DNA of 64,000 nt. Source: an uncultured Lachnospiraceae bacterium. GTDB taxonomy: Bacteria; Bacillota; Clostridia; Lachnospirales; Lachnospiraceae. Below the pieces are notes generated by a model that saw only the letters and a list, made by a program, of their open reading frames with translations, did no database searches and was not told the DNA's origin. Below are positions 1 through 8,726 of this stretch, piece after piece (positions within the stretch are counted from its first letter, which is position 1; each line of letters opens with the position of its first letter). The stretch is from contig CAJUGD010000011.1 of the NCBI GenBank assembly GCA_910586205.1, forward strand, positions 48,235 to 112,234. Reading direction: 5' to 3'. A program made the translations under genes and the position numbers.

Positions 1-811
1 TCATCTCATACAGCTTATGAAGCGCCTCCCGTATGCCTCCCACCTCATCGATCAGCCCTTCCTTTACGGCCTGCTCCCCCACCAGGACTGTGCCTAAATC
101 ACGGGTCAGCATTTTGGTATTATGCATCAGGCATTTCACCTGCCCATATTCTATCCGCGAATGCATACTGATAAAGCTTAAAATCCGATCCTGAATCATG
201 TTGAAATACTCATAAGTCTGGGATGCTCCTATTACCATTCCTGTCATACGTACCGGATGAATCATCACAGTCCCTGTAGGTACAATAAAAGAATAGTTTG
301 TGCACACTGCCAAAGGCACCCCGATGGAATGGCTCCCCCCCAGCACCAGTGACACCGTAGGTATAGTCAGAGATGCAATCATCTCTGCAATGGCAAGTCC
401 TGCATCCACATCCCCGCCGGAAGTATTTAACAGCACCAAAAGTCCGTCCACGCTGTCATCATCTTCCAGGGAAGCCAGCTTTGGCAAAACATGATCATAT
501 TTTGTGGTTTTTGCATTTCCGGAAAGATTTTCATGTCCCTCTACTTCTCCGATTATAGACAAAAGCTCAATCTTTCTCTGCTTTTCATTCCCCTCCAGGG
601 TCATCTGCCCATATTCCTGGAGCTTTTCATTCTCCTTCTCCTCCAGCTCCTTTTCTCTTTTTTTATCCCCGTTCTTACCTTCCCGGTTTTCTGCTTCCTG
701 ATCCCCCCTGTTCTCTGCTCCCTGCTTTCCCTGGTTTTCTGCTCCCTGATCTTCTCGATCAAGCCTTTTGTCCTTATCGTTTGCTGTACTGTTCCATACT
801 TCCTGTCTCAA
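1..811 (-). CDS. tepA: TepA/ClpP-like serine protease, 3' end cut off by window
   Basis: ClpP-fold peptidase of the translocation-enhancing protein (TepA/YmfB) family, cytosolic. Read on the minus strand, the ClpP-type triad is visible: Ser162 in GGSHSIG, His185 in MIHPVR and Asp238 in the conserved TRDLGT stretch, followed by GEQAVKEGLIDEVGG. The frame runs off base 1, so the C-terminus is missing. No ATG is in the right place. A TTG at 811 has a GAAGGTG ribosome site five bases upstream; a GTG at 826 is the alternative. The first ~60 residues are an unusual charged low-complexity segment with repeated QGAEN/QEAEN units, absent from plain ClpP. The family role in protein export or turnover comes from knowledge of TepA, not from this sequence. 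Confidence 0.85.
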   Translation of the reverse strand, partial: MRQEVWNSTANDKDKRLDREDQGAENQGKQGAENRGDQEAENREGKNGDKKREKELEEKENEKLQEYGQMTLEGNEKQRKIELLSIIGEVEGHENLSGNAKTTKYDHVLPKLASLEDDDSVDGLLVLLNTSGGDVDAGLAIAEMIASLTIPTVSLVLGGSHSIGVPLAVCTNYSFIVPTGTVMIHPVRMTGMVIGASQTYEYFNMIQDRILSFISMHSRIEYGQVKCLMHNTKMLTRDLGTVLVGEQAVKEGLIDEVGGIREALHKLYEM

Positions 812-957
812 AAGAATCACCTTCACAACAGACTGAATTTTATCAAGGCTGCTGCCCTTTCCTGATTATCATAAAAATCTCCTAACCATTATGCCCATAA
901 TCCAAAAAGCCATGTAAGAATTGCATTTTATCCATATTTTTGCTATGATAAAAAGTA

Positions 958-1025
958 AGCCTCCATGTGCCCGGCAAAGGGCGGCATAGTGCCGCACATC
1001 AAAGTCTGACGGACACATGAGGCAT
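958..1025. repeat. dispersed imperfect palindrome, copy A
   Basis: An imperfect inverted repeat: GCCTCCATGTGCCCG on the left and CGGACACATGAGGC on the right, with a second small palindrome GCGGCATAGTGCCGC inside. A clearly related element occurs at 55911-55971. It sits between tepA and yjfB, in the leader of yjfB. Confidence 0.6.
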
Positions 1026-1139
1026 ACACAAAATGCCGAAAAACAGGCATTTTGGCGCTGTATGGTCAGCGCAGCAAATGCGCAGACCTATTGCGGAGGA
1101 TTCGAAACTTTCAAAGAAAAAGAAAGGAGGAGGCAATCT

Positions 1140-1313
1140 ATGAATATTTCTGCATTATCCATTCCCATCTACTCCGGCAGCGGCGGCACGGGCTTAGAGA
1201 TCGCCATGATGTCCAAAGCCTTGGACACGGCTGAGATCACTGGCGACGCAATCAACAAAATGTTGGAAGCCAGCGTAACCGGATTAGGACAGCACATTGA
1301 TATTCGTGCATAA
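1140..1313 (+). CDS. yjfB: YjfB family small protein (putative motility protein)
   Basis: 57-residue protein starting MNISALSIPIYSG and ending GLGQHIDIRA, the pattern of the YjfB family (often named putative motility protein; molecular function unknown). The open frame extends upstream to 1017, but a strong AAAGGAGG at 1123-1130 lies nine bases before the ATG at 1140 and the upstream part is repeat sequence, so the short start is chosen. No signal peptide or membrane helix. Monocistronic: preceded by the palindromic repeat and followed at once by a rho-independent terminator. Confidence 0.75.
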   Translation: MNISALSIPIYSGSGGTGLEIAMMSKALDTAEITGDAINKMLEASVTGLGQHIDIRA

Positions 1314-1330
1314 TATGTCTGCCAAAACAA

Positions 1331-1359
1331 AAAGGGGCGGCTAAAGAACCGCCCTTTTT
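1331..1359 (+). terminator. rho-independent terminator of yjfB
   Basis: GGGCGG stem pairs with CCGCCC around a CTAAAGAA loop and is followed by five T. It is 18 bases after the yjfB stop. The A-tract on the other side means it could also work for the convergent cls gene. Confidence 0.85.
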
Positions 1360-1397
1360 GACCTGAAACCTTCCCTAAAGCCCACCGCCCTGCACCT

Positions 1398-2954
1398 TTA
1401 CATAAGCGGCGCCGCAAGCCGAAGCCCTGCTCCGGCCAAACGCTTCCACAGCGGATATTTTCTGCATTCCTCCTCTGTGATCTCCTGGCACTTCATTAAG
1501 GTTTCCTGAAAATCCCGCTCCACATCCGCCACAGCGCTGCACCGGTACAAATACACCGCGCACTCAAAATGCAGGTACAGGCTTCTGTAGTCTAAATTCA
1601 CGGATCCTACCACTGCCTTCTCCCCATCGCTGCTGAAAACCTTGGCATGGATAAATCCCGGCGTATACTCGAAAATCCGCACCCCTGCCCCTAAAAGCTC
1701 CCCATAATAGGATCTGGCCAAAAGATACGCATATGGCTTATCCGGCACATGAGGCATCAGGATCACCACCTCCACCCCCCGCTTAGCCGCAAAGGTCAGC
1801 GCTGTGATCATATCGCTGTCTAAAATCAGATAAGGGGTCATAATATGCACATAACTCCTGGCCTCATTTAAAATATCAAGATACACATATTCCCCCACTG
1901 TCTCATTGTCCCAGGGGCTGTCCCCATAAGGCATCACAAACCCATCCATCCTTAAGCTGGCCGGATAGAAATAATCAGGGCTGCGCAGATATTTCCCATA
2001 GTCCTCTATCCCACGCTCCGTCACATTCCACATCTGGAGAAACATCATCAGAAAGCTGGCAGCTGCCTCTCCTTTCAGCATCACCGCTGTATCCTTCCAA
2101 TGTCCGAACCGAACCACCTCATTAATGTACTCATCTGCCAGGTTAATCCCCCCGGTAAATGCCGTATGACCATCAATAACCGTAATTTTTCTGTGATCCC
2201 GGTTATTCTGATAGCTGGAAAGAGCTGGCTTTACCGGTGAAAACATCTTACACCGGATCCCCATCCTCTCCAGTTTTTGAGGATAATGGTGGGGAAGAAG
2301 CGTCAGGCAGCCCATGCCGTCGTACATGAACCGCACCTCCACTCCTTCTTTAGCCTTCCTTGCCAGCACCTCCAGCACAGAGTCCCAGAATTTCCCCTCC
2401 TCCACAATAAAATATTCCATGAATATATACCGCTCTGCCTTCTCAAGCTCCTCCAACAGCCGCGGATACCACACATCTCCCAAGGGAAAATATTCCACAG
2501 ACGTCTTATCATAAATAGGATAACCGCCATAACGCCCCATGTATCCAGCCAGATGGGATGCCCTCCTGCTCTCCTTAGAAAGCCGCGCCATAACCATCTC
2601 ATTCTGTTTTAGAAACGGCGCGGTCTGCTTTAAGCTTTCATCCAGCCGGGCCGCAAGCCGGTGGGTTCCCATCTGAAGCTTAAGAAAAATGTAAAACATG
2701 GCTCCAAACACCGGAAATACCAGAACCGGAATCACCCAGGCAAGCTGGTAAACCGGATTCTGCCGCTGATTGATAATATAGATCACCACCAGGGCGCTTA
2801 AAAGCGTAAATCCGCCGTACACAAAGAAAATATGATCCCCCAGCCATTTAAACGCGCCAAACAGCACCATAATCTGAATCAGCAGAAACAGCATCACAAA
2901 AGCTGTCCTGCCAAAGATCACGCGCAGAAATTTTTTCCATTTCTTCCGATTCAC
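1398..2954 (-). CDS. cls: cardiolipin synthase
   Basis: Membrane phospholipase-D-superfamily enzyme that condenses two phosphatidylglycerols to cardiolipin and glycerol. Two N-terminal hydrophobic helices (about residues 15-70) are followed by two HKD motifs: His254/Lys256/Asp261 (HRKITVID) and His436/Lys438/Asp443 (HAKVFSSD). 518 residues is typical for bacterial Cls. The frame opens at a TTG (2975), but GTG at 2954 has AGGAGG ten bases upstream and gives VNRKKWKKF, so it is preferred. It stands alone between a terminator and metY, 40 bases downstream of metY's stop on the same strand, so weak co-transcription is possible. Confidence 0.9.
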   Translation of the reverse strand: MNRKKWKKFLRVIFGRTAFVMLFLLIQIMVLFGAFKWLGDHIFFVYGGFTLLSALVVIYIINQRQNPVYQLAWVIPVLVFPVFGAMFYIFLKLQMGTHRLAARLDESLKQTAPFLKQNEMVMARLSKESRRASHLAGYMGRYGGYPIYDKTSVEYFPLGDVWYPRLLEELEKAERYIFMEYFIVEEGKFWDSVLEVLARKAKEGVEVRFMYDGMGCLTLLPHHYPQKLERMGIRCKMFSPVKPALSSYQNNRDHRKITVIDGHTAFTGGINLADEYINEVVRFGHWKDTAVMLKGEAAASFLMMFLQMWNVTERGIEDYGKYLRSPDYFYPASLRMDGFVMPYGDSPWDNETVGEYVYLDILNEARSYVHIMTPYLILDSDMITALTFAAKRGVEVVILMPHVPDKPYAYLLARSYYGELLGAGVRIFEYTPGFIHAKVFSSDGEKAVVGSVNLDYRSLYLHFECAVYLYRCSAVADVERDFQETLMKCQEITEEECRKYPLWKRLAGAGLRLAAPLM

Positions 2955-2994
2955 CTTTTGACCGCCTCCTGTCAAAAACCAAACATTGCCTTTT

Positions 2995-4272
2995 CTATCC
3001 TAGAGCGTGCTCCAGATCACCGATAATATCTCTCACATCCTCAATCCCCACGCTGAGGCGAATCATGGACGGATCCACTCCTGCTTCTTTTAACTGCTCA
3101 TCGTTGAGCTGCCTGTGGGTATGGCTGGCCGGATGTAAAACCGATGTCCTGGCATCCGCCACATGAGTCACAATCGCCGCAAGCTTCAGCTTGTCCATAA
3201 ATTCGGCTGCCGCTGCCCTCCCCCCTTTAAGGCCAAAGGATATCACCCCACAGGTTCCGTCCGGCATATATTTCTGCGCCAAATCATAATATTTATCCCC
3301 CGAAAGCCCCGGATAGCATACCCAGTCCACATCCTCCCTGGACTGCAGCCAGGCAGCCACCTGCTTTGCATTTTCACAGTGGCGCGGCACCCGCAGATGC
3401 AAAGTCTCCAGACCTACATTCAGCAGAAACGCATTTTGAGGGGACTGGACGGAGCCCATATCCCGCATAAGCTGGGCTGTGGCCTTGGTAATATATGCGC
3501 CTTTCCCAAACCTTTCCGTATAGATCACGCCGTGATAAGACTCATCCGGCGTTGTCAGTCCCAGGTACTTATCCCTGTGAGCTTCCCAGTCAAAATTGCC
3601 GCTGTCCACAATACAGCCGCCCACACACATGGCATGTCCGTCCATATACTTGGTGGTGGAATGAGTCACAATATCAGCCCCCCACTCAAAGGGACGGCAG
3701 TTAATGGGCGTGGCAAACGTATTATCCACAATGAGAGGCACCCCATGGCCGTGAGCCAGCCTGGCAAACTTCTCAATGTCCAATACCACCAGCGCCGGAT
3801 TGGCAATGGTCTCTCCGAAAACCGCGCGGGTATTAGGTTTAAACGCCTTGGAGATCTCCTCCTCCGACTCGTCCGGATCCACCAGGGTACACTCAATCCC
3901 AAACCGTTTTAAGGTCACGGTAAACAGGTTGGAGGTTCCTCCGTAGATTGTAGCCGCACTGACCACATGATCCCCTGCTGAACAGATGTTTAATACTGCA
4001 TACATATTGGCCGCCTGCCCGGAGGATGTGAGCATAGCCGCCGCACCGCCCTCCAAAGCACATATTTTGGCTGCCACCGCATCATTGGTAGGATTGGCAA
4101 GACGGGTATAAAAGTATCCGTTCTCCTCCAGATCAAACAGACGTCCCATCTGCTCACTGGTTTCATATTTAAAAGTAGTGCTCTGATAGATGGGAACCAC
4201 CCGCGGCTCCCCGTTCTTTGGCTGCCAGCCTCCCTGAACACAGACTGTATCTTGTCTCCTATGTTGACTCAT
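2995..4272 (-). CDS. metY: O-acetylhomoserine sulfhydrylase (aminocarboxypropyltransferase)
   Basis: PLP enzyme of the Cys/Met metabolism family that makes homocysteine from O-acetylhomoserine and sulfide, in the cytosol. The 425-residue length matches MetY/CysD. The PLP lysine is Lys208 in STTKYMDG, and the substrate-side signatures TSSGQAANMY and VDNTFATP are present. The N-terminus (TVCVQGGW...VPIYQSTTFKYE) is the normal MetY start. The upstream region holds the 20-bp direct repeat described at 4325. No SAM or S-box riboswitch could be recognised in the short leader. Confidence 0.92.
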   Translation of the reverse strand: MSQHRRQDTVCVQGGWQPKNGEPRVVPIYQSTTFKYETSEQMGRLFDLEENGYFYTRLANPTNDAVAAKICALEGGAAAMLTSSGQAANMYAVLNICSAGDHVVSAATIYGGTSNLFTVTLKRFGIECTLVDPDESEEEISKAFKPNTRAVFGETIANPALVVLDIEKFARLAHGHGVPLIVDNTFATPINCRPFEWGADIVTHSTTKYMDGHAMCVGGCIVDSGNFDWEAHRDKYLGLTTPDESYHGVIYTERFGKGAYITKATAQLMRDMGSVQSPQNAFLLNVGLETLHLRVPRHCENAKQVAAWLQSREDVDWVCYPGLSGDKYYDLAQKYMPDGTCGVISFGLKGGRAAAAEFMDKLKLAAIVTHVADARTSVLHPASHTHRQLNDEQLKEAGVDPSMIRLSVGIEDVRDIIGDLEHALG

Positions 4273-4324
4273 TGCTGTTATCCTCCTTTATGCTTTCATG
4301 GCTTCTCTGAATCTCCCGATGTCT

Positions 4325-4390
4325 GATTTTAGACCTTTTGACCCCTCTGATACCGGATTGCATCGGATTTTAGACCTTTTGACCCTGGTA
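4325..4390. repeat. short dispersed repeat with two 20-bp direct copies
   Basis: The 20-mer GATTTTAGACCTTTTGACCC occurs exactly twice, at 4325-4344 and 4366-4385, with CTCTGATACCGGATTG between and GGTATC after, so GATACC/GGTATC form an inverted pair. A related element with the same CTTTTGACCCCTCTGATAC core is at 42240-42306. It fills the gap between metY and the LtaS-like gene. Confidence 0.75.
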
Positions 4391-4423
4391 TCACACATAG
4401 TTTATCACAAAAAGACAGGTTTC

Positions 4424-6373
4424 TCAAGTCCCGCCCTCTTTCTGCGCCTTGCCCAAGGGCACCTTGTCCCGCCCTATCTGCTGCACGGTGATATCTTCCT
4501 CTTTCTTTTCCGGCACGCCGTCTGCTCTCAGACAGGTTCTTCCCACCAAAACCGTCTCCACCGGTTTATCGTCCACGCATATTGTGGAATATTCATTAAA
4601 ATTCTGCCCCCACACCACGATCTTTTCCTTCTGATGAATGGTTTTTCCTTGGATAACCGGCAAAATTCCCATCTGAAGCTCTGTGGACTCATAGGGCGAT
4701 GTCCCTCCGTATACCTCCTGATCCCCATACAGCATATCGTATTCCAGCACCTGCATCGCTTCCAGATAATCCTCCTCTGCCACATCTCCCTCATCCAGAT
4801 GATACTGATGAAAACGAATCATGGTCCCTTCATGGATGTGCAGAAGATTCAGCAGATGGGCAGTAAGCTGATATGCCTCCAAATCCCTTTTGATATTGGG
4901 AAGACCCACATTATTCCAGATCACATACTGGGTCTGATACAGAGAATTGTTCCTCATCTCCTCCTTGCTCCACTCAAAGCCCGGAAGATGATCCCCGTAG
5001 AGCACCAGAACCGCCGGCTTGTCCCGGCGGGCCAGACGGTATACCAGTTCCTCCACAAACAAATCCATATCATGGATCTGCTCGCAATAGTAGGAAAAGG
5101 AAGGATACTTCCCGTGTCCCTGAACGGAAATGGCATATATAAAGGCATGTTCATCCGAAAGATCCAGGGTTTTAAGAATCTCATCTGCTAGCACCTTATC
5201 CCGGCACCAGCCCATGGAATTTTTGGTAATGTCATACATATATTCAATGGGCGTAAAAGTCTCAAATCCCATTTGAGAAAAGACCTTGTGCCGATCATAA
5301 AAGGTCCCCTCGTTGTTGTGGACGGCATGCGTCCGGTATCCCAGCTCCTTCATGGTAAAAGCCATGCTCTCACAGGCTGTTTTCTGCAGAACTGTCTTAT
5401 AGGGGTATTCTCCGGGACCGAAAAAGTCCAGATTCATCCCCGTAATACACTCAAATTCCGTGTTGGCCGTCCCTGCCCCCACAGACGGCACGCTTAAATA
5501 TCCTGACGGGTAGGATTCCATCAGATACCTGAAATAAGGAATGGGATCCTCCTTCTGCGGATTCTTCCTCCAAAGCTTTGGATCAAAAAACGACTCAAGC
5601 TGAACCATAATAATATCCGGCGTTTCATACCGATCCGGATCCACAAAAGCATGATGGGTATATTGGGACCCGGCCCCCTTATCATGCACATTCTCCGGCA
5701 CCAGTTCCTCCTGCTCTAACTCTGCCACCACCTGACGATCATATTCCTCTGGTTTGGCAATGCCTGTATTAAACACAGAATTGGCAAAACAATAAGGAAA
5801 GCCATAATCCAAATACGCCTGTCCGATATTTCCGAAATGCAGAGCCACCAGCCCGCTCATCATGGCCAGGTTCAGCACGCCCCATATAGCAGCCATGGCC
5901 GCTGCCGCCGCACAGGCAGACTGGGTAAGATTCACCGGTTCCTGATCCACGGGAGCCTTGTTCCACACCAGGATACACACAGCCAGGATTCCCGCTGCTC
6001 CTGCCGCCCCTGCTGCAATCTGCTGCCAGGACAGATATGTGGTCAAAAGAGCCGCCCCATATGGAATCAGCTTTAAGTCTGTGGCCGTAAACGGAGTGGT
6101 ACGAAACAAAAGCAGCACACCATTGGTCACTCCGGCCAAAACACACACCACCATGGCTGCCAGCCCGGCAAAAAACTTTCGCCTCACAAAAAACACCGGC
6201 AGAAACAAGGTAAGGATTAAAAGCGTATTGACCAAAAATACCAGAGGTCTCCCGAACAAATAGTCCCTTAGAGACAACACAGACCTTCTGCTTATCAGCT
6301 CTATAATCAGATTCATAAACAATGCTGCCGCCAGCAGCACTGCCAACAGCTTCCACAGCCGCTTCATATGCAT
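4424..6373 (-). CDS. LTA synthase family sulfatase-like membrane protein
   Basis: Alkaline-phosphatase-superfamily transferase resembling lipoteichoic acid synthases and phosphoglycerol transferases; it would add polyol-phosphate units to a cell-envelope polymer outside the membrane. The first ~200 residues hold five hydrophobic helices. The extracellular sulfatase domain follows, with TANTEFE (nucleophile threonine region), THAVHNNEGTFYDR and the metal-binding YGDHLPG. A further ~90-residue C-terminal extension is unassigned. The frame opens at ATG 6379, but that ATG abuts the AAAGGAG site; ATG 6373 has a six-base spacer and gives 649 residues. Substrate cannot be told from sequence. Confidence 0.85.
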   Translation of the reverse strand: MHMKRLWKLLAVLLAAALFMNLIIELISRRSVLSLRDYLFGRPLVFLVNTLLILTLFLPVFFVRRKFFAGLAAMVVCVLAGVTNGVLLLFRTTPFTATDLKLIPYGAALLTTYLSWQQIAAGAAGAAGILAVCILVWNKAPVDQEPVNLTQSACAAAAAMAAIWGVLNLAMMSGLVALHFGNIGQAYLDYGFPYCFANSVFNTGIAKPEEYDRQVVAELEQEELVPENVHDKGAGSQYTHHAFVDPDRYETPDIIMVQLESFFDPKLWRKNPQKEDPIPYFRYLMESYPSGYLSVPSVGAGTANTEFECITGMNLDFFGPGEYPYKTVLQKTACESMAFTMKELGYRTHAVHNNEGTFYDRHKVFSQMGFETFTPIEYMYDITKNSMGWCRDKVLADEILKTLDLSDEHAFIYAISVQGHGKYPSFSYYCEQIHDMDLFVEELVYRLARRDKPAVLVLYGDHLPGFEWSKEEMRNNSLYQTQYVIWNNVGLPNIKRDLEAYQLTAHLLNLLHIHEGTMIRFHQYHLDEGDVAEEDYLEAMQVLEYDMLYGDQEVYGGTSPYESTELQMGILPVIQGKTIHQKEKIVVWGQNFNEYSTICVDDKPVETVLVGRTCLRADGVPEKKEEDITVQQIGRDKVPLGKAQKEGGT

Positions 6374-6512
6374 TATCATCTCCTTTGATGTCTTTCGTAA
6401 TATCCTCTTTGGTAAAATACGGTTTTAAGTCTATCATATTTGCTCCGAATACAACAGAGCAAAATTTCACTTTGTGCAAAAATAGGATTTTATTTCTTTT
6501 TTCAATTTTATA

Positions 6513-6542
6513 TTGACATATTCAACAAAAAAAGGGTATTAT
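6513..6542 (+). promoter_or_regulatory. promoter of the EIIA-Glc gene
   Basis: TTGACA (6513-6518), 18-base spacer, TATTAT (6537-6542), in an AT-rich stretch 57 bases before the crr start. The transcript would begin just before the MITE fragment at 6561. Confidence 0.7.
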
Positions 6543-6560
6543 ACAAGCATAAACTACAGC

Positions 6561-6580
6561 AATTTTAAGACACGCTCTAG
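6561..6580. repeat. solo MITE terminal repeat
   Basis: AATTTTAAGACACGCTCTAG matches, with one mismatch, the right terminal inverted repeat of the complete 164-bp element at 57226-57389. Only the end remains. It lies in the 5' leader of crr, between promoter and ribosome site. Confidence 0.7.
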
Positions 6581-6598
6581 TAAAGAAAGGAAGAAAAA

Positions 6599-7066
6599 AT
6601 GTTCGGATTATTTTCAAAACCCAATGAATCAGTATGTTCTCCTGTTGACGGCACCTGCATCCCCATGGAAGAAGTAAAGGATGAGGTATTTTCTTCTAAG
6701 ATGTTAGGAGACGGTTTTGCCGTGGTTCCAAGCAGCGGCACGGTATGCGCTCCCATAGACGGCGAGCTGACCATGTTGGCGGAAACCTGCCATGCCTTTG
6801 GCATGCGCACCAAAAGCGGCAAAGAGCTTCTGGTACATATCGGACTGGACACAGTGGCTTTAAACGGCGAAGGCTTTAAAGTCCTCTCTGAGCAGGGGAA
6901 AAAGGTTAAGGCAGGAGAGCCTATTGTAGAATTTGATCAGAAGCTGATGGCTGATAAGAACATTGATACCACTACCATGATCATTCTGACGGCAGGCTTC
7001 TCTGCTCCGGATCTGTCCGCATTTTATCAAAAACAGGTGAAGGCAGGCCAGGTACTGATTCAGTAG
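6599..7066 (+). CDS. crr: PTS glucose-type EIIA
   Basis: 155-residue soluble EIIA-Glc family phosphocarrier that takes phosphate from HPr and passes it to an EIIB domain. The two active-site histidines are His65 (ETCHAFGM) and His80 (LLVHIGLD), the latter being the phosphorylated one in this family. The structure markers CSPVDG, GDGFAV and NGEGF are present. The gene stands alone with its own promoter and terminator, so it may serve several EIIBC transporters, as stand-alone EIIA-Glc proteins do. A second EIIA of the same family is at 57696. Confidence 0.93.
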   Translation: MFGLFSKPNESVCSPVDGTCIPMEEVKDEVFSSKMLGDGFAVVPSSGTVCAPIDGELTMLAETCHAFGMRTKSGKELLVHIGLDTVALNGEGFKVLSEQGKKVKAGEPIVEFDQKLMADKNIDTTTMIILTAGFSAPDLSAFYQKQVKAGQVLIQ

Positions 7067-7073
7067 CTTTTGT

Positions 7074-7109
7074 GCGCCCGTTCAGGCTGTCTGAGCGGGC
7101 GCTGTTTTT
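7074..7109 (+). terminator. rho-independent terminator of crr
   Basis: Twelve-pair stem (7074-7085 with 7091-7102, arms GCGCCCGTTCAG and CTGAGCGGGCGC) around a GCTGT loop, then a T-run. It starts eight bases after the crr stop. Confidence 0.9.
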
Positions 7110-7197
7110 CATAAAATCTCCCATTGTATTTTTTCCGGTTATCGCATATAATGGTAAAAGTTGACTTTACAAAGTGTGAAAGAAATGAGGACCTGAT

Positions 7198-7707
7198 ATG
7201 ACTGATTCCCTGGTACAATGGCTGGCCGCTGCTTTAGGCGGAAAGGTTTCCGGCGAGATTATTATCTTCATCATCTCCATGATTCCCATATTGGAGCTAA
7301 GAGGAGGACTGTTGGCTGCCTCCCCTGCCCTTTTGAATGTACCCATTCTGCGGGCGATTCCCATCTGCATTGCAGGCAACCTCCTTCCCATTCCCTTTAT
7401 CCTTCTGCTGATTGAAAAGGTGCTGGATCTTATGGAGCGGCTTCCTTTCTTAGATCGGATCGCTTTGTGGGTCCGGGAAAAAGCCGACAAACACAAAGGA
7501 CAGGTGGAAGCCTACGGCTTTTGGGGTCTGGTGCTCTTTGTGGGAATCCCTCTGCCCGGCACAGGGGCCTGGACCGGTTCCCTGGTAGCGTCCCTGCTCC
7601 ACATGAAGATCCGCAAGTCCTTTCCGGCCATCCTGCTGGGGATCATTCTTGCTACGGTTATTATGTCCTTGTTGTCCTATGGACTCCTGGGGGTTTTGTT
7701 TGGATAA
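7198..7707 (+). CDS. small multi-drug export family membrane protein
   Basis: 169-residue integral membrane protein of the COG2426 / 'small multi-drug export protein' family. Hydrophobic segments at about residues 19-35, 46-70 and 125-168 alternate with the conserved family stretches SMIPILELRGGL and VGIPLPGTGAWTGSL. The product name is inherited from the family; a transport function has not been firmly shown for it. ATG 7198 follows a GAGGA site. It is convergent with the dus gene, with a shared hairpin between them. Confidence 0.8.
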   Translation: MTDSLVQWLAAALGGKVSGEIIIFIISMIPILELRGGLLAASPALLNVPILRAIPICIAGNLLPIPFILLLIEKVLDLMERLPFLDRIALWVREKADKHKGQVEAYGFWGLVLFVGIPLPGTGAWTGSLVASLLHMKIRKSFPAILLGIILATVIMSLLSYGLLGVLFG

Positions 7708-7730
7708 AAGGGATGACGCAAAACAGCCGC

Positions 7731-7759
7731 TGTAAAGCCCTTGTAAAACGGGCCTTACA
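7731..7759. terminator. convergent-gene hairpin
   Basis: TGTAAAGCCC (7731-7740) and GGGCCTTACA (7750-7759) form a ten-position stem with one mismatch. It overlaps the stop codon of dus and lies 24 bases after the plus-strand gene. There is no clear T-run, so its terminator role is only inferred. Confidence 0.45.
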
Positions 7760-8726
7760 ACGGTAAAATCCGTTCCACTGCCTCTGTATATTCTTCCATT
7801 CTCCCTGCCTTTTTGATCTTTTTCAGCAAACGCTCCTTTCCCGGAAACATTTCTCCAAGATAGGTCCACAGCTCCTTCATCTTAAAAAGCACATTTCGAT
7901 CCCCGGAGATTGCCTCCCGATACCCGTTAAGCACATCATCATGAAAATGCTTAAGCCGCTCCCATTCCTCTTTTGGCAAAACCTTCCTCCCTTCCTCTTT
8001 CCGGCCTTTCTCGGCCGCCCGGTCAATCTCCTCTGCCAACGCCGGATTCTGCAAAAGCCCTCTCCCCAGCATTACAGCCTCCACATGAGGAAATCTTTCC
8101 TTAAAAGCAATCCAATCTTCTGCCGAAAAAATATCCCCGTTATAGCACAGCGGATTCTCACTGTTCCTGACCGCATCTTCAAACACCTGCAGGTTAGGAT
8201 GGCCGCGGTAAAAGTCAGTCTGTACCCTTGGATGGATAATCAAGCGCTCTAAGGGATACTGATTAAAGATCTGCAGAAGATCTTCAAACTCCTCCGGGCT
8301 GTTTTTCCCAATCCGGGTCTTTACGGAAAATCTCATTCCCCTTCTGTGAAGTTCCTCGCTGACCGTGTTGAGAAACGAATCCAGCTCCTTAGAAACAGCA
8401 AGAAATCCTGCCCCCCGGTACTTGCTCACCACAGTGCCGGACGGACACCCAAGATTTAAGTTTACCTCCTCATATCCTAATTCCTGCACCTTACCTGCCG
8501 CCCACAAGAAATCCTCTGCCCGGTTAGTGAGAATCTGCGGAACCAGGCTGAGTCCCTGATTGTGTTCCGGCAAAATATCATTCATTTCCCGGGAAGTCAG
8601 CTTCCTTGACCGGTTCGGCGCAATAAACGGCGTAAAATATCCTCGGATCTTTCCATAATGCCGATGGTGGGCATTGCGGAACACATATCCTGTAATCCCT
8701 TCCATCGGCGCAAAATAACAATCCAT
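7755..8726 (-). CDS. dus: tRNA-dihydrouridine synthase
   Basis: FMN/NADPH enzyme that reduces uridines in the tRNA D-loop. The family signature MDCYFAPMEGITGYVFR opens the protein; the catalytic Cys94 is in NLGCPSG and is followed by VVSKYRGAGFL. FSVKTRIG, YNGDIFS and MLGRGLLQNP complete the TIM-barrel and FMN-site pattern. 323 residues is normal. AAGGA-type ribosome site ten bases upstream. It resembles the DusC-like single-copy Dus proteins of clostridia; which uridine it modifies cannot be read from sequence. Confidence 0.92.
   Translation of the reverse strand: MDCYFAPMEGITGYVFRNAHHRHYGKIRGYFTPFIAPNRSRKLTSREMNDILPEHNQGLSLVPQILTNRAEDFLWAAGKVQELGYEEVNLNLGCPSGTVVSKYRGAGFLAVSKELDSFLNTVSEELHRRGMRFSVKTRIGKNSPEEFEDLLQIFNQYPLERLIIHPRVQTDFYRGHPNLQVFEDAVRNSENPLCYNGDIFSAEDWIAFKERFPHVEAVMLGRGLLQNPALAEEIDRAAEKGRKEEGRKVLPKEEWERLKHFHDDVLNGYREAISGDRNVLFKMKELWTYLGEMFPGKERLLKKIKKAGRMEEYTEAVERILPL

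Noticed and set aside
1017..1139. N-terminal extension of YjfB
   Set aside because: The extra codons are the palindromic repeat; the strong ribosome site at 1123-1130 fixes the start at 1140.
2995..3010. CTAGAGCGTG at the end of metY as another MITE end
   Set aside because: It matches for only ten bases and is fully explained by conserved metY codons (EHALG); no further similarity follows.
3163..3912. 249-residue plus-strand frame opposite metY
   Set aside because: A shadow of the metY gene on the other strand; the metY frame carries all conserved motifs.
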